Positions 37,783 through 49,358 of a stretch of 64,000 bases of DNA are shown here, in pieces; positions within the stretch are counted from its first letter, which is position 1; the number at the start of each line of letters is the position of its first letter. This stretch comes from Azohydromonas aeria (GTDB lineage: Bacteria; Pseudomonadota; Gammaproteobacteria; Burkholderiales; Burkholderiaceae_C). The notes beneath the pieces were generated by a model. The model worked only from the letters and a program-made list of their open reading frames with translations. It had not been told where the DNA came from and ran no database searches. The position numbers and the translations under genes are program-made. The stretch covers positions 62,001 through 126,000 of the forward strand of contig NZ_VIDQ01000006.1 in the NCBI RefSeq assembly GCF_009760915.1, read 5' to 3'.

Positions 37783-38946
37783 TCAAGGCTGGACCGGGGG
37801 CAGCAGCTTCCAGGCGCCGTTCTCGACCTTCACCATCACGCGCGCGCGGTGGTCGAGGCCGAGGTGGTCGCTGGGCGAGAGGCTGAAGATGCCGTGCGCG
37901 CCGGGCAGCTCGTGGATGGTTTCCAGCGCATCGCGCAACGCGGCGCGGAACTCGGCCGTCCCGGGCTGCGCCTTCTTCAGCGCCACGGGCACGGCGGCGG
38001 CCACGAGCTGGCCGGCGTCCCAGGCATGCGCGCCGAAGGTGGAGACGCTGCCCTTGCCGTGAGCCGCCTCGTACAGGGCGACGTACGCCAGGGCGCTCTT
38101 CCTCACCGGGTGCGTGGCGGCCAGCTGCTCGGCCACCAGCACCGGGCCGGCGGGCAGCACGGTGCCTTCCACGTCCTTGCCGCCCACGCGCAGGAAGTCG
38201 GCGTTGGCCACGCCGTGCGTCTGGTAGAAGCGCCCGGCGTAGCCGCGCTCGCGCAGCGCGCGCTGCGGCAGTACGGCCGGGGTGCCGGAGGCGGCCACCA
38301 GCACCGCGTCGGGCTTGACGGCCAGGATGCGGAACGCCTGGGCGGCGACGGCATTGTCGGTGCGGGCGTAGCGCTCGTTGGCCACCACGGCGATGCGCTT
38401 GAGCGCCGCGGCCTTGCTGAACTCCTGGAACCAGCCCTCGCCGTAGGCGTCGGCAAAGCCGATGAAGGCGACGTTGCGCACGCCGGCCGCGGCCATGTGC
38501 TCGGCGATGGCCACCGACATGGCGATGTCGTTCTGCGGCGTCTTGAAGACCCAGCGCCGGCGCGCGTCCTGCGGCTCGACGATGCGTGCGCCGGCGGCCA
38601 TGGAAATCATGGGCGTCTGCGACTCGGCGGCCACGTCGATCATGGCCAGCGAGTTGGGCGTGGTGGTGCTGCCCAGCAGCACGTCCACCCTGTGCTCGGT
38701 CACGAGGCGGCGCGCGTTGGCAACGGCCGTGGGCGCGTCCGAGGCGTCGTCGAGCACGATGTAGTTCAGCTTCTGCCCGGCCACCGTGGCGGGCAGCAGC
38801 GCGATGGTGTGCTTCGCCGGGATGCCCAGCGACGCGGCCGGGCCGCTGGTGGAGAGCGTGACGCCGACGTTGACGTCGGCCCGCGCCAGCGCGGCGGCCA
38901 GCAGCGCGGCGGCCAGGGCGACGAGGCGGGGCGTCGGGATTTTCAT
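37783..38946 (-). CDS. Branched-chain amino acid-type ABC transporter substrate-binding protein
   Basis: The 387-residue protein has a Sec signal peptide (LVALAAALLAAALARA, cleavage before DVNVGVTL) and a type I periplasmic binding fold of the LivJ family: VGVTLSTSGPAASLGIPAKHTI, then VLLGSTTTPNSLAMIDVAAE, RRWVFKTPQNDIAMSVAIAEHM, and AFIGFADAYGEGWFQEF. No permease or ATPase gene is adjacent, so it is an orphan receptor here. GGAGGAGAG lies upstream of the ATG at 38946; the frame is open far upstream but without family features. Confidence 0.92.
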   Translation of the reverse strand: MKIPTPRLVALAAALLAAALARADVNVGVTLSTSGPAASLGIPAKHTIALLPATVAGQKLNYIVLDDASDAPTAVANARRLVTEHRVDVLLGSTTTPNSLAMIDVAAESQTPMISMAAGARIVEPQDARRRWVFKTPQNDIAMSVAIAEHMAAAGVRNVAFIGFADAYGEGWFQEFSKAAALKRIAVVANERYARTDNAVAAQAFRILAVKPDAVLVAASGTPAVLPQRALRERGYAGRFYQTHGVANADFLRVGGKDVEGTVLPAGPVLVAEQLAATHPVRKSALAYVALYEAAHGKGSVSTFGAHAWDAGQLVAAAVPVALKKAQPGTAEFRAALRDALETIHELPGAHGIFSLSPSDHLGLDHRARVMVKVENGAWKLLPPVQP

Positions 38947-39185
38947 GAGGCGGCTCTCCTCCGGGCGCGACGACGGCATGCGCCGGACGGGAAGCGCCGG
39001 CTGGGCTGCTTGCAACGTGACATTGTGGCCCGCGCCGAGGCTTGTCCCGGCACCGGACAAGCGCATTCCGCTTGCGCCGGCCTGACGAAATCCCCTGTGC
39101 CATCCCTGCCTTGACGCGTCAAAGCCGCTGCACGGGCTTGGCAATTGCTGCACTGCACCGTCGCCACTGCTTCCTCCAGCCGTCC

Positions 39186-39884
39186 ATGCCTGCCCTGCTC
39201 GTCTCGCCACATCTCGACGATGCCGTTTTCGGTTGTGGGGAGTGGCTGCAGGCGAATCCGGGCACGCGCGTGACGACGGTGTTCGCCGGGCTGCCTCCCG
39301 ACGGCGGGCAGCGCACCGACTGGGACGCACGATGCGGCTTCGAAAGCGCCGCGCAGGCGGTGCGCGAGCGGCGCGAGGAAGACCGCGCCGCGCTGGCGCT
39401 GCTGGGCGGCGAGCCGTGCTGGCTGGAGTTCGGCGACAGCCAGTACGGCGCCACGCCGTCGGTCGAGGCGGTGACCGATGCGCTGTCGGACCTGCTGGCG
39501 CGGCAGGCGCCGGATGCGCTGTTCGTCTTCCCGATAGGACTCTTCCATTCCGATCACCGGCTGGTGCACGAGGCCTGCATGGCGGCCTGGCGGCGCCGGC
39601 CACGCCCGGCCCTGCTGTACGAGGACGCGCTCTACCGCGGCATCCCGGGGCTGCTGCAGCAGCGGCTGGCCGAGCTGCTGCAGGCCGGGCTCGTGCTCAC
39701 GCCGGCGAAGGAGCGGCCGGTGGCGGACACGGCCGGGGCCAAGGCGCGCGCGGTGCGCTGCTACGCCAGCCAGCTGCGCGCCTTCGGCCCCGGCGGCCAT
39801 GACGACACGGCGCGGCCGGAGCGGCGCTGGCGTTTCGAGATCAACACCGCCGGCGCAGCGCCGGCCAGCGAAGGGACATCGTGA
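39186..39884 (+). CDS. PIG-L family deacetylase
   Basis: The 232-residue protein belongs to the PIG-L/LmbE zinc-dependent N-acetylglucosamine deacetylase family. The metal site motif is SPHLDDAVFGCG (His9, Asp11, Asp12) and the second His ligand lies in FHSDHRLVHEA. Members remove acetyl from amino sugars in GPI, mycothiol, bacillithiol or polysaccharide building blocks. The stop overlaps the next start (TGATG), so it is translationally coupled to the glycosyltransferase gene. Confidence 0.87.
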   Translation: MPALLVSPHLDDAVFGCGEWLQANPGTRVTTVFAGLPPDGGQRTDWDARCGFESAAQAVRERREEDRAALALLGGEPCWLEFGDSQYGATPSVEAVTDALSDLLARQAPDALFVFPIGLFHSDHRLVHEACMAAWRRRPRPALLYEDALYRGIPGLLQQRLAELLQAGLVLTPAKERPVADTAGAKARAVRCYASQLRAFGPGGHDDTARPERRWRFEINTAGAAPASEGTS

Positions 39885-40795
39885 TGACACAGGTGGATGC
39901 GCGCGTGAGCGTGGTGGTGCTCACGCACGAGCGCCCGCAGGAGCTCGAGCACACGCTGCGGCGGCTCGATGCGCTGCCGCAGCGGCCGGCGCTGGTCGTG
40001 GTGGACAACGCCGCCTCGCCGGCCGCGGAAGAAGTCGTGCGACGCTTTCCCGGCGCGCAGTACGTGCCCTGCCCCGGCAACCCCGGCGCGGCCGGGCGCA
40101 ACGCAGGCGTGGAACGGGTGCGCACGCCCTATGTCGCGTTCTGCGACGACGACACCTGGTGGGAGCCGGGCGCGCTGGCGCGCGCGGCCGACGTGCTGGA
40201 CGCCCATCCGCGCCTGGGCGTGCTCAATGCGCAGGTGCTGGTGGGGCCCCAGGACCGGCCCGACCCGGCCTGCGAGCGCATGCACACCAGCCCGCTGGAC
40301 TCGCGCGGGCTGCCCGGGCCGCGGCTGGTGGGCTTCATGGCCGGCGCGGTGGTGATGCGCGTGCGTGCCTTCCGCGAGGCCGGCGGCTACGAGCGGCGCT
40401 TTCACCTGGGCGCCGAGGAGGGGCTGCTGGGCCAGGACCTGATGGCCGCGGGCTGGGACCTGGCCTTCGTGCCGGCGGTGCGCACGCACCACCACCCGTC
40501 GCCGGCACGGGACCGGCGCGCGCGCCAGCTCGTCACCACGCGCAACCGCTTCTGGCTGGCCTGGCTGCGGTTGCCGTGGCGGCTGGCCTGGCACGAGACG
40601 CGCAAGGTCTGGCGCGACGGCCGCGCGCAGGGCGTGCTCGGCCCTGCGCTGCGCGCCGCGCTGGCCGGGCTGCCCTGGGCGCTGGCGCGGCGGCGCGTGC
40701 TGCCGCCGGCGGTGGTGGAGATGATCGTGGCGGTGCACGGCGGGCCGCCGCCGGCGCGGCAGCGCCTGCACGTCGCCCAGGGAGTGCAGCGCTGA
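39884..40795 (+). CDS. Glycosyltransferase family 2
   Basis: The ~303-residue protein has the GT-A fold start VSVVVLTHERPQELEHTLRRL, the DNAAS block and the DxD-like nucleotide-sugar motif CDDDTWW (Asp88-90), then GAEEGLLGQDLMAAGWDLAFVP typical of the acceptor side. There is no transmembrane segment, so a soluble or peripheral enzyme is expected. The ATG at 39884 overlaps the PIG-L stop by 1 bp; a GTG at 39881 is an alternative. Its stop overlaps the radical-SAM start (TGATG). Confidence 0.87.
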   Translation: MTQVDARVSVVVLTHERPQELEHTLRRLDALPQRPALVVVDNAASPAAEEVVRRFPGAQYVPCPGNPGAAGRNAGVERVRTPYVAFCDDDTWWEPGALARAADVLDAHPRLGVLNAQVLVGPQDRPDPACERMHTSPLDSRGLPGPRLVGFMAGAVVMRVRAFREAGGYERRFHLGAEEGLLGQDLMAAGWDLAFVPAVRTHHHPSPARDRRARQLVTTRNRFWLAWLRLPWRLAWHETRKVWRDGRAQGVLGPALRAALAGLPWALARRRVLPPAVVEMIVAVHGGPPPARQRLHVAQGVQR

Positions 40796-41889
40796 TGCGG
40801 AAGAACCTGAAGCTGGGCGCCGTCGTGCCGGACGCGGTCGCGCCCGGAGCGGTCACGGCCTCTCCCTGCCCTGCCCCGGCGGCCGCGGCGCCGGTGGAGC
40901 TGTACCCGCCGCTGCCGCGCTTCGCGCAGATCGAGCCGGTGGGCCGCTGCAACCTGGCCTGCCGCATGTGCACCGTCAACGACCGCGGCGACGCCATCGG
41001 CGAAATGTCGCTGGAGCGCTTCACGCAGCTGCTGGACCAGATGCCGGGACTGCAGGAGCTGCACCTGCAGGGCCTGGGCGAGCCGATGCTGCATCCGCAC
41101 TTCTTCGACATGGTGGCGCTGGCGGCGGCGCGCGGCATCCGCGTCTCGGCGAACACGAACCTCACGCTGCTGACGGCGGCGCGGGCGGCGCGCTGTGTCG
41201 AGGGGCCGTTGAGCGCACTGTCGGTGTCGCTGGACGGCGCCAGCGCGGCGGTCTACGAGTCGATCCGGCGCAAGGCGAACTTCGCCAAGGTGGTGCGCAA
41301 CCTGGGCCGGCTGATGCAGGCGCGGCGCGAGGCCGGCAGCACGCTGGAGGTGCGCGGCGTGATGGTGCTGATGCGCCACAACGCGCACGAGCTGCCGGCG
41401 CTGTTGCGGCTGCTGCACGCGCACGGCGTGCCGGAGCTGCTGGTGCAGCGCCTGTCCAGCGACCTGCAGCAGCCGGAACTGGCGGCGCGCTACATCCCGA
41501 TCCGCAGCTACGTGAACGAGCACGAGCTGGCCGAGGACGAGCTGCCCGGGCTGGAGTCGCTGTTCGCCGAGTCACGCGCGCTGGCCGCGCAGCTGGGCAT
41601 GAGGCTGAACCTGCCGCGGCTACGGCCGCGTGCGCAGCGGCAGTCCACCGGGCCGCGCTGCGACTGGCCCTGGGAGCAGCTCTACATCACCGCCGCCGGT
41701 CAGATGCTGCCGTGCTGCATGGCGGCCAGCGCGGACCGGGCGACGTTCGGGGACGTGTTCGAGCAGCCGGTGGACGGGTTGCGTGCGCGCTGGCACGGCG
41801 AGCAGGCGGTGGCGCTGCGCGCCGCGCTGGCCGCGGACACGCCGCCGAGCCTGTGCCGCTCCTGCGCGCTGTACCGGGGCATGTTCTGA
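40795..41889 (+). CDS. Radical SAM protein with SPASM-like C-terminus
   Basis: The 364-residue protein has the radical-SAM cluster motif CNLACRMC (Cys52, Cys56, Cys59), followed by GLGEPMLHPHFFDM (SAM-binding GEP motif) and ISLDG-like VSLDGASAAVYESIR. The C-terminal region holds at least five cysteines (RCDWPWEQLYITAAGQMLPCCMAA and LCRSCALYRGMF) with the SPASM/twitch pattern for auxiliary Fe-S clusters. Such enzymes modify peptides, aminosugars or small molecules. Coupled to the GT2 gene by TGATG. No precursor peptide is visible nearby. Confidence 0.87.
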   Translation: MRKNLKLGAVVPDAVAPGAVTASPCPAPAAAAPVELYPPLPRFAQIEPVGRCNLACRMCTVNDRGDAIGEMSLERFTQLLDQMPGLQELHLQGLGEPMLHPHFFDMVALAAARGIRVSANTNLTLLTAARAARCVEGPLSALSVSLDGASAAVYESIRRKANFAKVVRNLGRLMQARREAGSTLEVRGVMVLMRHNAHELPALLRLLHAHGVPELLVQRLSSDLQQPELAARYIPIRSYVNEHELAEDELPGLESLFAESRALAAQLGMRLNLPRLRPRAQRQSTGPRCDWPWEQLYITAAGQMLPCCMAASADRATFGDVFEQPVDGLRARWHGEQAVALRAALAADTPPSLCRSCALYRGMF

Positions 41890-41970
41890 GTCCAAGGGCA
41901 GCCGCAGCGGCCCCTGCCCCGGCGCACGGTCCATTTCGGCGTCACGGCGTCACGGCGGAATGGAACGCCC

Positions 41971-41999
41971 AAAAGAAAAGCGGCCCACGAGGGGCCGCT
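41971..41999 (-). terminator. Terminator after tRNA-Cys
   Basis: AGCGGCCC/GGGCCGCT (8 bp stem, 5-base loop) followed on the minus strand by TTTTCTTTTGG. It ends the tRNA-Gly/tRNA-Cys transcript. Confidence 0.75.
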
Positions 42000-42026
42000 A
42001 AGTATTTGATTTTATTTCGAGTTCTT

Positions 42027-42100
42027 TGGAGGCGCGGGCGGGAGTCGAACCCACCTGGACGGATTTGCAATCCGCTGCATAACCGCTTTGCTACCGCGCC
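42027..42100 (-). tRNA. tRNA-Cys (anticodon GCA)
   Basis: 74 bases with encoded CCA; acceptor GGCGCGG, anticodon stem-loop GGATTGCAAATCC giving GCA, T-loop GGTTCGACTCC. Confidence 0.97.
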
Positions 42101-42108
42101 GCTGCATG

Positions 42109-42135
42109 AAAAAAGGAAGCCGGGGCTTCCTTTTC
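42109..42135 (-). terminator. Hairpin between tRNA-Gly and tRNA-Cys
   Basis: AAGGAAGCC/GGCTTCCTT stem with a two-base centre, flanked by A on the left and T on the right, so it is followed by TTTTTTC on the minus strand. It may part-terminate transcription between the two tRNAs or serve as a processing hairpin. Confidence 0.65.
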
Positions 42136-42141
42136 GGTATC

Positions 42142-42217
<76 letters not shown>

Positions 42218-42294
42218 ATTGCCTTCGCTTCACATTGCTGCTCAGCGAAGACTCGCAGTATACACCGCTTTTTTTGACCCGCGCAAGCCTTTTT

Positions 42295-44727
<2,433 letters not shown>

Positions 44728-44828
44728 GGGTTCCTCTCTTTCTCAGGCCCACGTGGGGCCCGAGGTCTGAAATGCAAGCGGGAACGGCCGCCGCCGTGTC
44801 TGGAACTGGGGGAGCGAGTGGATCGGGA

Positions 44829-46091
44829 TCAGGCGCTGGCCTTCTGCTCGCGGTACACGAGCAGCGGCTTGGCGCCCTCTTCGATGTTGTGCTCGTCGAC
44901 GACGACCTTGGCCACGCCGTCGAGCGTGGGCAGGTCGAACATCGTGTCGATGAGGGCATGCTCCATGATCGAGCGCAGGCCGCGCGCGCCGGTCTTGCGC
45001 GCCAGCGCCTTGCGCGCGATGGCCGACAGCGCCGAGGGGCGGATCTCCAGCTCGACGCCGTCCATGCCGAAGAGACGCTGGTACTGCTTGAGCAGCGCGT
45101 TCTTGGGCTCGGTGAGGATCTGCACCAGCGCGTCCTCGGTCAGCTCGCCCAGCGTCGCGACCACCGGCAGCCGGCCCACCAACTCGGGAATCAGGCCGAA
45201 CTTGATCAGGTCTTCCGGCTCGGCCTCGCGGAACAGGTCCGACACCCGCTTCTCGCTCTTGCTGTGCACCGTGGCGGCGAAGCCGATGCCCGACTTCTCG
45301 GTGCGGTTCTGGATGACCTTCTCCAGCCCGTCGAAGGCGCCGCCGCAGATGAACAGGATGTTGGTCGTGTCGATCTGCAGGAAATCCTGGTTCGGATGCT
45401 TGCGCCCGCCCTGCGGCGGCACGCTGGCCATGGTGCCCTCGACCAGCTTGAGCAGCGCCTGCTGCACGCCCTCGCCCGAGACGTCGCGCGTGATGCTGGG
45501 GTTGTCGGCCTTGCGGCTGATCTTGTCGATCTCGTCGATGTAGACGATGCCGCGCTGAGCGCGCTCGACGTCGTAGTTGCAGTTCTGCAGCAGCTTCTGG
45601 ATGATGTTCTCGACGTCCTCGCCCACGTAGCCGGCCTCGGTCAACGTGGTGGCATCGGCGATGACGAAGGGCACGTTGAGCAGCCGCGCCAGCGTCTGCG
45701 CCAGCAGCGTCTTGCCCGAGCCGGTCGGGCCGATGAGCAGGATGTTGCTCTTGCTGAGCTCCACCTCCTCCTTGGCGCCGCCCATGTGCTTCAGGCGCTT
45801 GTAGTGGTTGTAGACCGCCACGGCCAGCGTGCGCTTGGCCACTTCCTGGCCGATCACGTACTGATCCAGGCTGGACTTGATCTCGCCCGGGGTGGGCAGG
45901 TCGGACTTGGCGGACTTGGCGGCGCCTTCAGGCGGCACCTCGTCGCGGATGATGTCGTTGCACAGCTCGATGCACTCGTCGCAGATGAACACCGAGGGGC
46001 CGGCAATCAGCTTCTTTACCTCGTGCTGGCTCTTGCCGCAGAACGAGCAATACAGCACCTTTTCGCTCGAAGCGCCTTTTTTGTCGGCCAT
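44829..46091 (-). CDS. clpX: ClpX unfoldase subunit of ClpXP
   Basis: ClpX unfolds substrates and feeds them to ClpP. The 420-residue protein has the N-terminal zinc-binding domain with Cys15, Cys18, Cys37 and Cys40 (CSFCGK...CDECIELC), Walker A GPTGSGKT, Walker [11 protein letters not shown], and the C-terminal ClpP-contact IGF-type loop sequence region (SGIGFAA). Located 155 bp after clpP, with two hairpins in the gap. Confidence 0.98.
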   Translation of the reverse strand: MADKKGASSEKVLYCSFCGKSQHEVKKLIAGPSVFICDECIELCNDIIRDEVPPEGAAKSAKSDLPTPGEIKSSLDQYVIGQEVAKRTLAVAVYNHYKRLKHMGGAKEEVELSKSNILLIGPTGSGKTLLAQTLARLLNVPFVIADATTLTEAGYVGEDVENIIQKLLQNCNYDVERAQRGIVYIDEIDKISRKADNPSITRDVSGEGVQQALLKLVEGTMASVPPQGGRKHPNQDFLQIDTTNILFICGGAFDGLEKVIQNRTEKSGIGFAATVHSKSEKRVSDLFREAEPEDLIKFGLIPELVGRLPVVATLGELTEDALVQILTEPKNALLKQYQRLFGMDGVELEIRPSALSAIARKALARKTGARGLRSIMEHALIDTMFDLPTLDGVAKVVVDEHNIEEGAKPLLVYREQKASA

Positions 46092-46150
46092 GGAATGTGG
46101 GGTCGCTAATGCGCGTTAGAGGGTCGGGTCAATGATAGTGCAATGGGAAA

Positions 46151-46178
46151 CGGGGCTCCCCGCGTGCGGAGAGCCCCG
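46151..46178. terminator. Inverted repeat in the clpP-clpX gap (1)
   Basis: CGGGGCTC/GAGCCCCG arms (8 bp) around 12 bases, extendable with a bulge; followed on the minus strand by TTTCCC, a weak terminator. Confidence 0.5.
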
Positions 46179-46204
46179 TCGCTCAAGGTGCTTAAGAAGC
46201 CACG

Positions 46205-46237
46205 CCGCGGGCTTTTCCCTTGGAGAAAAGCCCGCGG
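46205..46237. terminator. Long perfect inverted repeat in the clpP-clpX gap (2)
   Basis: CCGCGGGCTTTTC/GAAAAGCCCGCGG, 13 bp perfect stem with a 7-base loop, 10 bp after the clpP stop. There is no clear T tract after the stem on the minus strand, so it may instead act as an mRNA-stabilising or partial termination element. Confidence 0.6.
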
Positions 46238-46246
46238 CAAGCCCCT

Positions 46247-46855
46247 TCAGGGCCGGCGGTCAATGACCTGATCAATCAGCCCGTAGCCCTTGGCCTCGGC
46301 CGCGGACATGAAGTAGTCGCGCTCGGTGTCGGCCTGGATCTTCTCCAGCGGCTGCCCGGTGCGCTCGGCCAGAATGCGGTTGAGCTGCTCGCGCGTCTTG
46401 AGGATCTCGCGGGCATGGATCTCGATGTCGGTGGCCTGGCCCTGCGCGCCGCCCAGCGGCTGGTGGATCATGACCTTGGAGTTCGGCAGCGAGAAGCGCT
46501 TGCCCTTGGCACCCGCGGCCAGCAGGAACGCGCCCATGCTCGCGGCGATGCCCATGCACAGCGTGGACACGTCGGGCTTGATGAACTGCATCGTGTCGTA
46601 GATCGACATGCCCGCGCTGACGCTGCCGCCAGGGGAGTTGATGTAGAGCGAGATGTCCTTGTCCGGGTTCTCGCTCTCCAGGAACAGCAGCTGCGCCACC
46701 ACCAGGTTGGCCGACTGGTCGTTCACCGGCCCCACCAGGAAGATCACCCGCTCGCGCAGCAGCCGGCTGTAGATGTCGTACGCGCGCTCGCCGCGGCCCG
46801 ACTGTTCGATGACGATGGGCACCATGCCCAGGTTGTTCGTGTCCAGCGCACTCAT
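46247..46855 (-). CDS. clpP: ATP-dependent Clp protease proteolytic subunit
   Basis: ClpP is the serine protease chamber of ClpXP/ClpAP. The 202-residue protein has catalytic Ser106 (GIAASMGAF), His131 (VMIHQPLGG) and Asp180 (DTERDYFM), and the oxyanion segment [12 protein letters not shown] start at 46855 ([13 protein letters not shown]) as the upstream extension is not family-like and a short N-terminal processing peptide is normal. It lies between tig and clpX. Confidence 0.98.
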   Translation of the reverse strand: MSALDTNNLGMVPIVIEQSGRGERAYDIYSRLLRERVIFLVGPVNDQSANLVVAQLLFLESENPDKDISLYINSPGGSVSAGMSIYDTMQFIKPDVSTLCMGIAASMGAFLLAAGAKGKRFSLPNSKVMIHQPLGGAQGQATDIEIHAREILKTREQLNRILAERTGQPLEKIQADTERDYFMSAAEAKGYGLIDQVIDRRP

Positions 46856-46959
46856 GCAGATTGTCCTTACAGGGGAGGTTCCGCGACGATTATGTCGCGA
46901 AGAAAACAAGGGCGCCGGCCTTGCGGCGCGGCGCCCTCGGGCCCTCTAAAAGCAAGCCC

Positions 46960-48267
46960 TTAGCCGGCCATCAGCTCCTCGAAAGGCAGCTGCTTGTCAT
47001 TGACCTTGGCCTGGCCCAGCACGAAGTCGGTAACGTTGTTCTCGATCACGACGGCCTCGACTTCAGCCATGCGCTGGCGGTCGCTGAGGTACCAGCGCAC
47101 CACCTCGGCCGGGTTCTCGTAGCTTTGCGCCATCTCCTCGATGTGCGCCTGAAGCTGCTCGGGCTTGGCCTGCAGGTTGTTGGCGCGCACCAGCTCGGCC
47201 ACCACCAGGCCCAGGCGCACGCGCTTCTCGGCCTGCGGCTGGAAGATCTCGGCGGGGATCGGCGCCTTGTCGGCGTCCTTGATGCCGCGCTGCTTCAGGT
47301 CGGCGCGGGCACCTTGCGTCATGCGCTCGACCTCGCCCTCGACCAGCGCCTTGGGCAGGTCCAGCTCGGCCACGGCCACCAGCGCGTCCATCACGGCGGC
47401 CTTGTTGCGGGCCTGCACGCGGAACTTGACCTCGCGCTCCAGGTTCTTGCGCACGTCGGCGCGCAGCGCCTCGACCGAGCCCTCGGCGATGCCCAGCGAC
47501 TGGGCGAACTCCTCGTTCACCTCGGGCAGGTGCTGCTGCTCGATCTTCTTCATCGTGACCAGGAAGTCGGCTTCCTTGCCCGCGACGTCCTTGCCGTGGT
47601 AGTCCTCGGGGAACTGCAGCGGGAAGGTCTTGCTCTCGCCGGTCTTCATGCCGCGCACGGCCTTGTCGAACTGCTCGAGCATCTGGCCTTCGCCGATGAT
47701 GAACTGGAAGCCCTCGGCCTTGCCGCCGGCAAAGGGCTCGCCGTCGATCTTGCCTTCGAAGTCGATGCTGACGCGGTCGCCTTCTTCGGCACCCTCTTCG
47801 GCGGCACGCTCGGTGAAGCTGCGGCGCTGCTTGCGCAGGATATCGATGGTCTTGTCGATGGCGGCGTCGCTGACCTCGGTGGTCACGCGCTCGACCTCGG
47901 CAGCGGCCAGGTCGCCGATCTTGACGTCCGGGTAGACCTCGAAGGTGGCGTCAAAGGCGAGCTGGCCTTCGCCGGCTTCTTCCTTCTGCGTGATCTTCGG
48001 GGCGCCGGCCACGCGCAACTTGGCCTCGGTGGCGGCGTTGGCGAAGGCCTCGCCGACCTTGTCGTTCATGACCTCGTACTGCACCGAGAAGCCGTAGCGC
48101 TGGGCCACCACGCTCATGGGCACCTTGCCCGGGCGGAAGCCGTCGGCCTTGACGGTGCGCGAGAGCTTCTTCAAGCGCGACTGCACCTCGTTGTTGATGG
48201 CGTCCGCGGGCAGCGTCAGCGTGATGCGGCGCTCCAGCTTCTCGAGGGTTTCCACTTGGACGGTCAT
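46960..48267 (-). CDS. tig: Trigger factor
   Basis: Trigger factor is the ribosome-bound chaperone with peptidyl-prolyl isomerase activity. The 435-residue protein has the ribosome-binding domain (MTVQVETLEKLERRITLTLP, with the signature region FRPGKVPMSVVAQRYG), a PPIase domain (EEGDRVSIDFEGKIDGEPFAGGKAEGFQFIIGEGQMLEQFDKAVRGMKTGE) and the helical C-terminal domain. Start at 48267; the 36 codons open upstream are the translation of the tRNA-Leu gene and are excluded. Confidence 0.98.
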   Translation of the reverse strand: MTVQVETLEKLERRITLTLPADAINNEVQSRLKKLSRTVKADGFRPGKVPMSVVAQRYGFSVQYEVMNDKVGEAFANAATEAKLRVAGAPKITQKEEAGEGQLAFDATFEVYPDVKIGDLAAAEVERVTTEVSDAAIDKTIDILRKQRRSFTERAAEEGAEEGDRVSIDFEGKIDGEPFAGGKAEGFQFIIGEGQMLEQFDKAVRGMKTGESKTFPLQFPEDYHGKDVAGKEADFLVTMKKIEQQHLPEVNEEFAQSLGIAEGSVEALRADVRKNLEREVKFRVQARNKAAVMDALVAVAELDLPKALVEGEVERMTQGARADLKQRGIKDADKAPIPAEIFQPQAEKRVRLGLVVAELVRANNLQAKPEQLQAHIEEMAQSYENPAEVVRWYLSDRQRMAEVEAVVIENNVTDFVLGQAKVNDKQLPFEELMAG

Positions 48268-48294
48268 GATGTCGTGCTCTTTCGTTGCTTCGTG

Positions 48295-48381
48295 TGGTGC
48301 GCGGGGCCGGACTCGAACCGGCACGCTCTTGCGAGCGTCAGGACCTAAACCTGGTGCGTCTACCAATTTCGCCACCCGCGC
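48295..48381 (-). tRNA. tRNA-Leu (anticodon UAG)
   Basis: 87 bases with encoded CCA and the long variable arm of a class II tRNA. Acceptor GCGCGGG; the anticodon loop TTTAGGT gives UAG; T-loop GGTTCGAGTCC. It lies 27 bp upstream of the tig start, a common association in Burkholderiales. Confidence 0.97.
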
Positions 48382-48506
48382 CGTTGTCCCAGCGCTGCCG
48401 CCCGAGCGAGGCCGGCAGTGCGCAGTGAATTCGGCAAACCCCGGATTTTAGCCTCCCGCCGAGGCGGTCCCTCGCACGGGGGTTGCGGCATGGACAATCG
48501 CGTCCC

Positions 48507-49358
48507 GTGAGCATCGACCATTACGAGAATTTCCCCGTCGCTTCCGTGCTGTGTCCGCCGGCACTGCGCCCGGCCGTGACGGCGATCTACCACTTCGCGC
48601 GCACCGCCGACGACATCGCCGACGAGGGCGACGCGCCGCCCGCGCAGCGCCTGGCCGAGCTGGGCGCCTACCGCGCCGAGCTCGAGCGCTGCGCCGCAGG
48701 CGAGCCGGCGCAGGACGCGCGCTGGCGCCGCGTGTTCGAGCCGCTGGCCGTGCAGATGCGCCGCCACGCCTTGCCGCTGCCGCTGCTGCGCGACCTGCTC
48801 AGCGCCTTCGAGCAGGACACCGGCAACCCGCGCTACGCCGACCGCGCCGCGCTGCTCGACTACTGCCGCCGCTCCGCCGACCCCATCGGGCGGCTGCTGC
48901 TGCACCTCTACGGCGTGCGCGACGCCGCGGCGCTGGCGCAGTCCGATGCCATCTGCAGCGCCTTGCAGCTCATCAACTTCTGGCAGGACCTGAGCGTGGA
49001 CCTGCCGCGCGGGCGCCACTACGTGCCGCAGGCCGACGCGGCGCGCCACGGCCTGACGCTGGAGCAGCTTGCACTGCAGCAGGACGGCCCCGCCACGCGC
49101 GCCCTGGTGCGCGAGCTCTGCGGCTGGGCGCAGGCGCTGATGCGGTCGGGCGCGCCGCTCGTGCACCGGCTGCCCGGGCGCGCCGGCTGGGAGCTGCGCC
49201 TGGTGGTCCAGGGCGGGCTGCGCATCCTTGAGAAAATCGACGCGATGAACCACGCCACCCTCGCCCGCCGTCCCAAGCTGGGCGCCCCCGACGTGCCGCG
49301 CCTGCTGTGGCGCGCCCTGGGCATGCGCGCGGCGCCGCCGGCCGGGAGCCTGGCATGA
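48507..49358 (+). CDS. hpnC: Squalene synthase HpnC (hydroxysqualene synthase)
   Basis: HpnC converts presqualene diphosphate to hydroxysqualene in the bacterial HpnCDE route. The 283-residue protein has the first Asp-rich motif FARTADDIADE and the second QLINFWQDLSVDL in place of the usual DxxED. AIYHFARTADDIADEGDAPP is typical for this family. The start is GTG at 48507 (GTG AGC ATC GAC). The stop overlaps hpnD by 4 bp (ATGA). Divergent from tRNA-Leu and tig. Confidence 0.93.
   Translation: MSIDHYENFPVASVLCPPALRPAVTAIYHFARTADDIADEGDAPPAQRLAELGAYRAELERCAAGEPAQDARWRRVFEPLAVQMRRHALPLPLLRDLLSAFEQDTGNPRYADRAALLDYCRRSADPIGRLLLHLYGVRDAAALAQSDAICSALQLINFWQDLSVDLPRGRHYVPQADAARHGLTLEQLALQQDGPATRALVRELCGWAQALMRSGAPLVHRLPGRAGWELRLVVQGGLRILEKIDAMNHATLARRPKLGAPDVPRLLWRALGMRAAPPAGSLA

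Noticed and set aside
48268-48375. N-terminal extension of trigger factor beginning MAKLVDAPGLGPDARKSV
   Set aside because: It is the translation of the tRNA-Leu(UAG) gene plus spacer; trigger factor begins at 48267.
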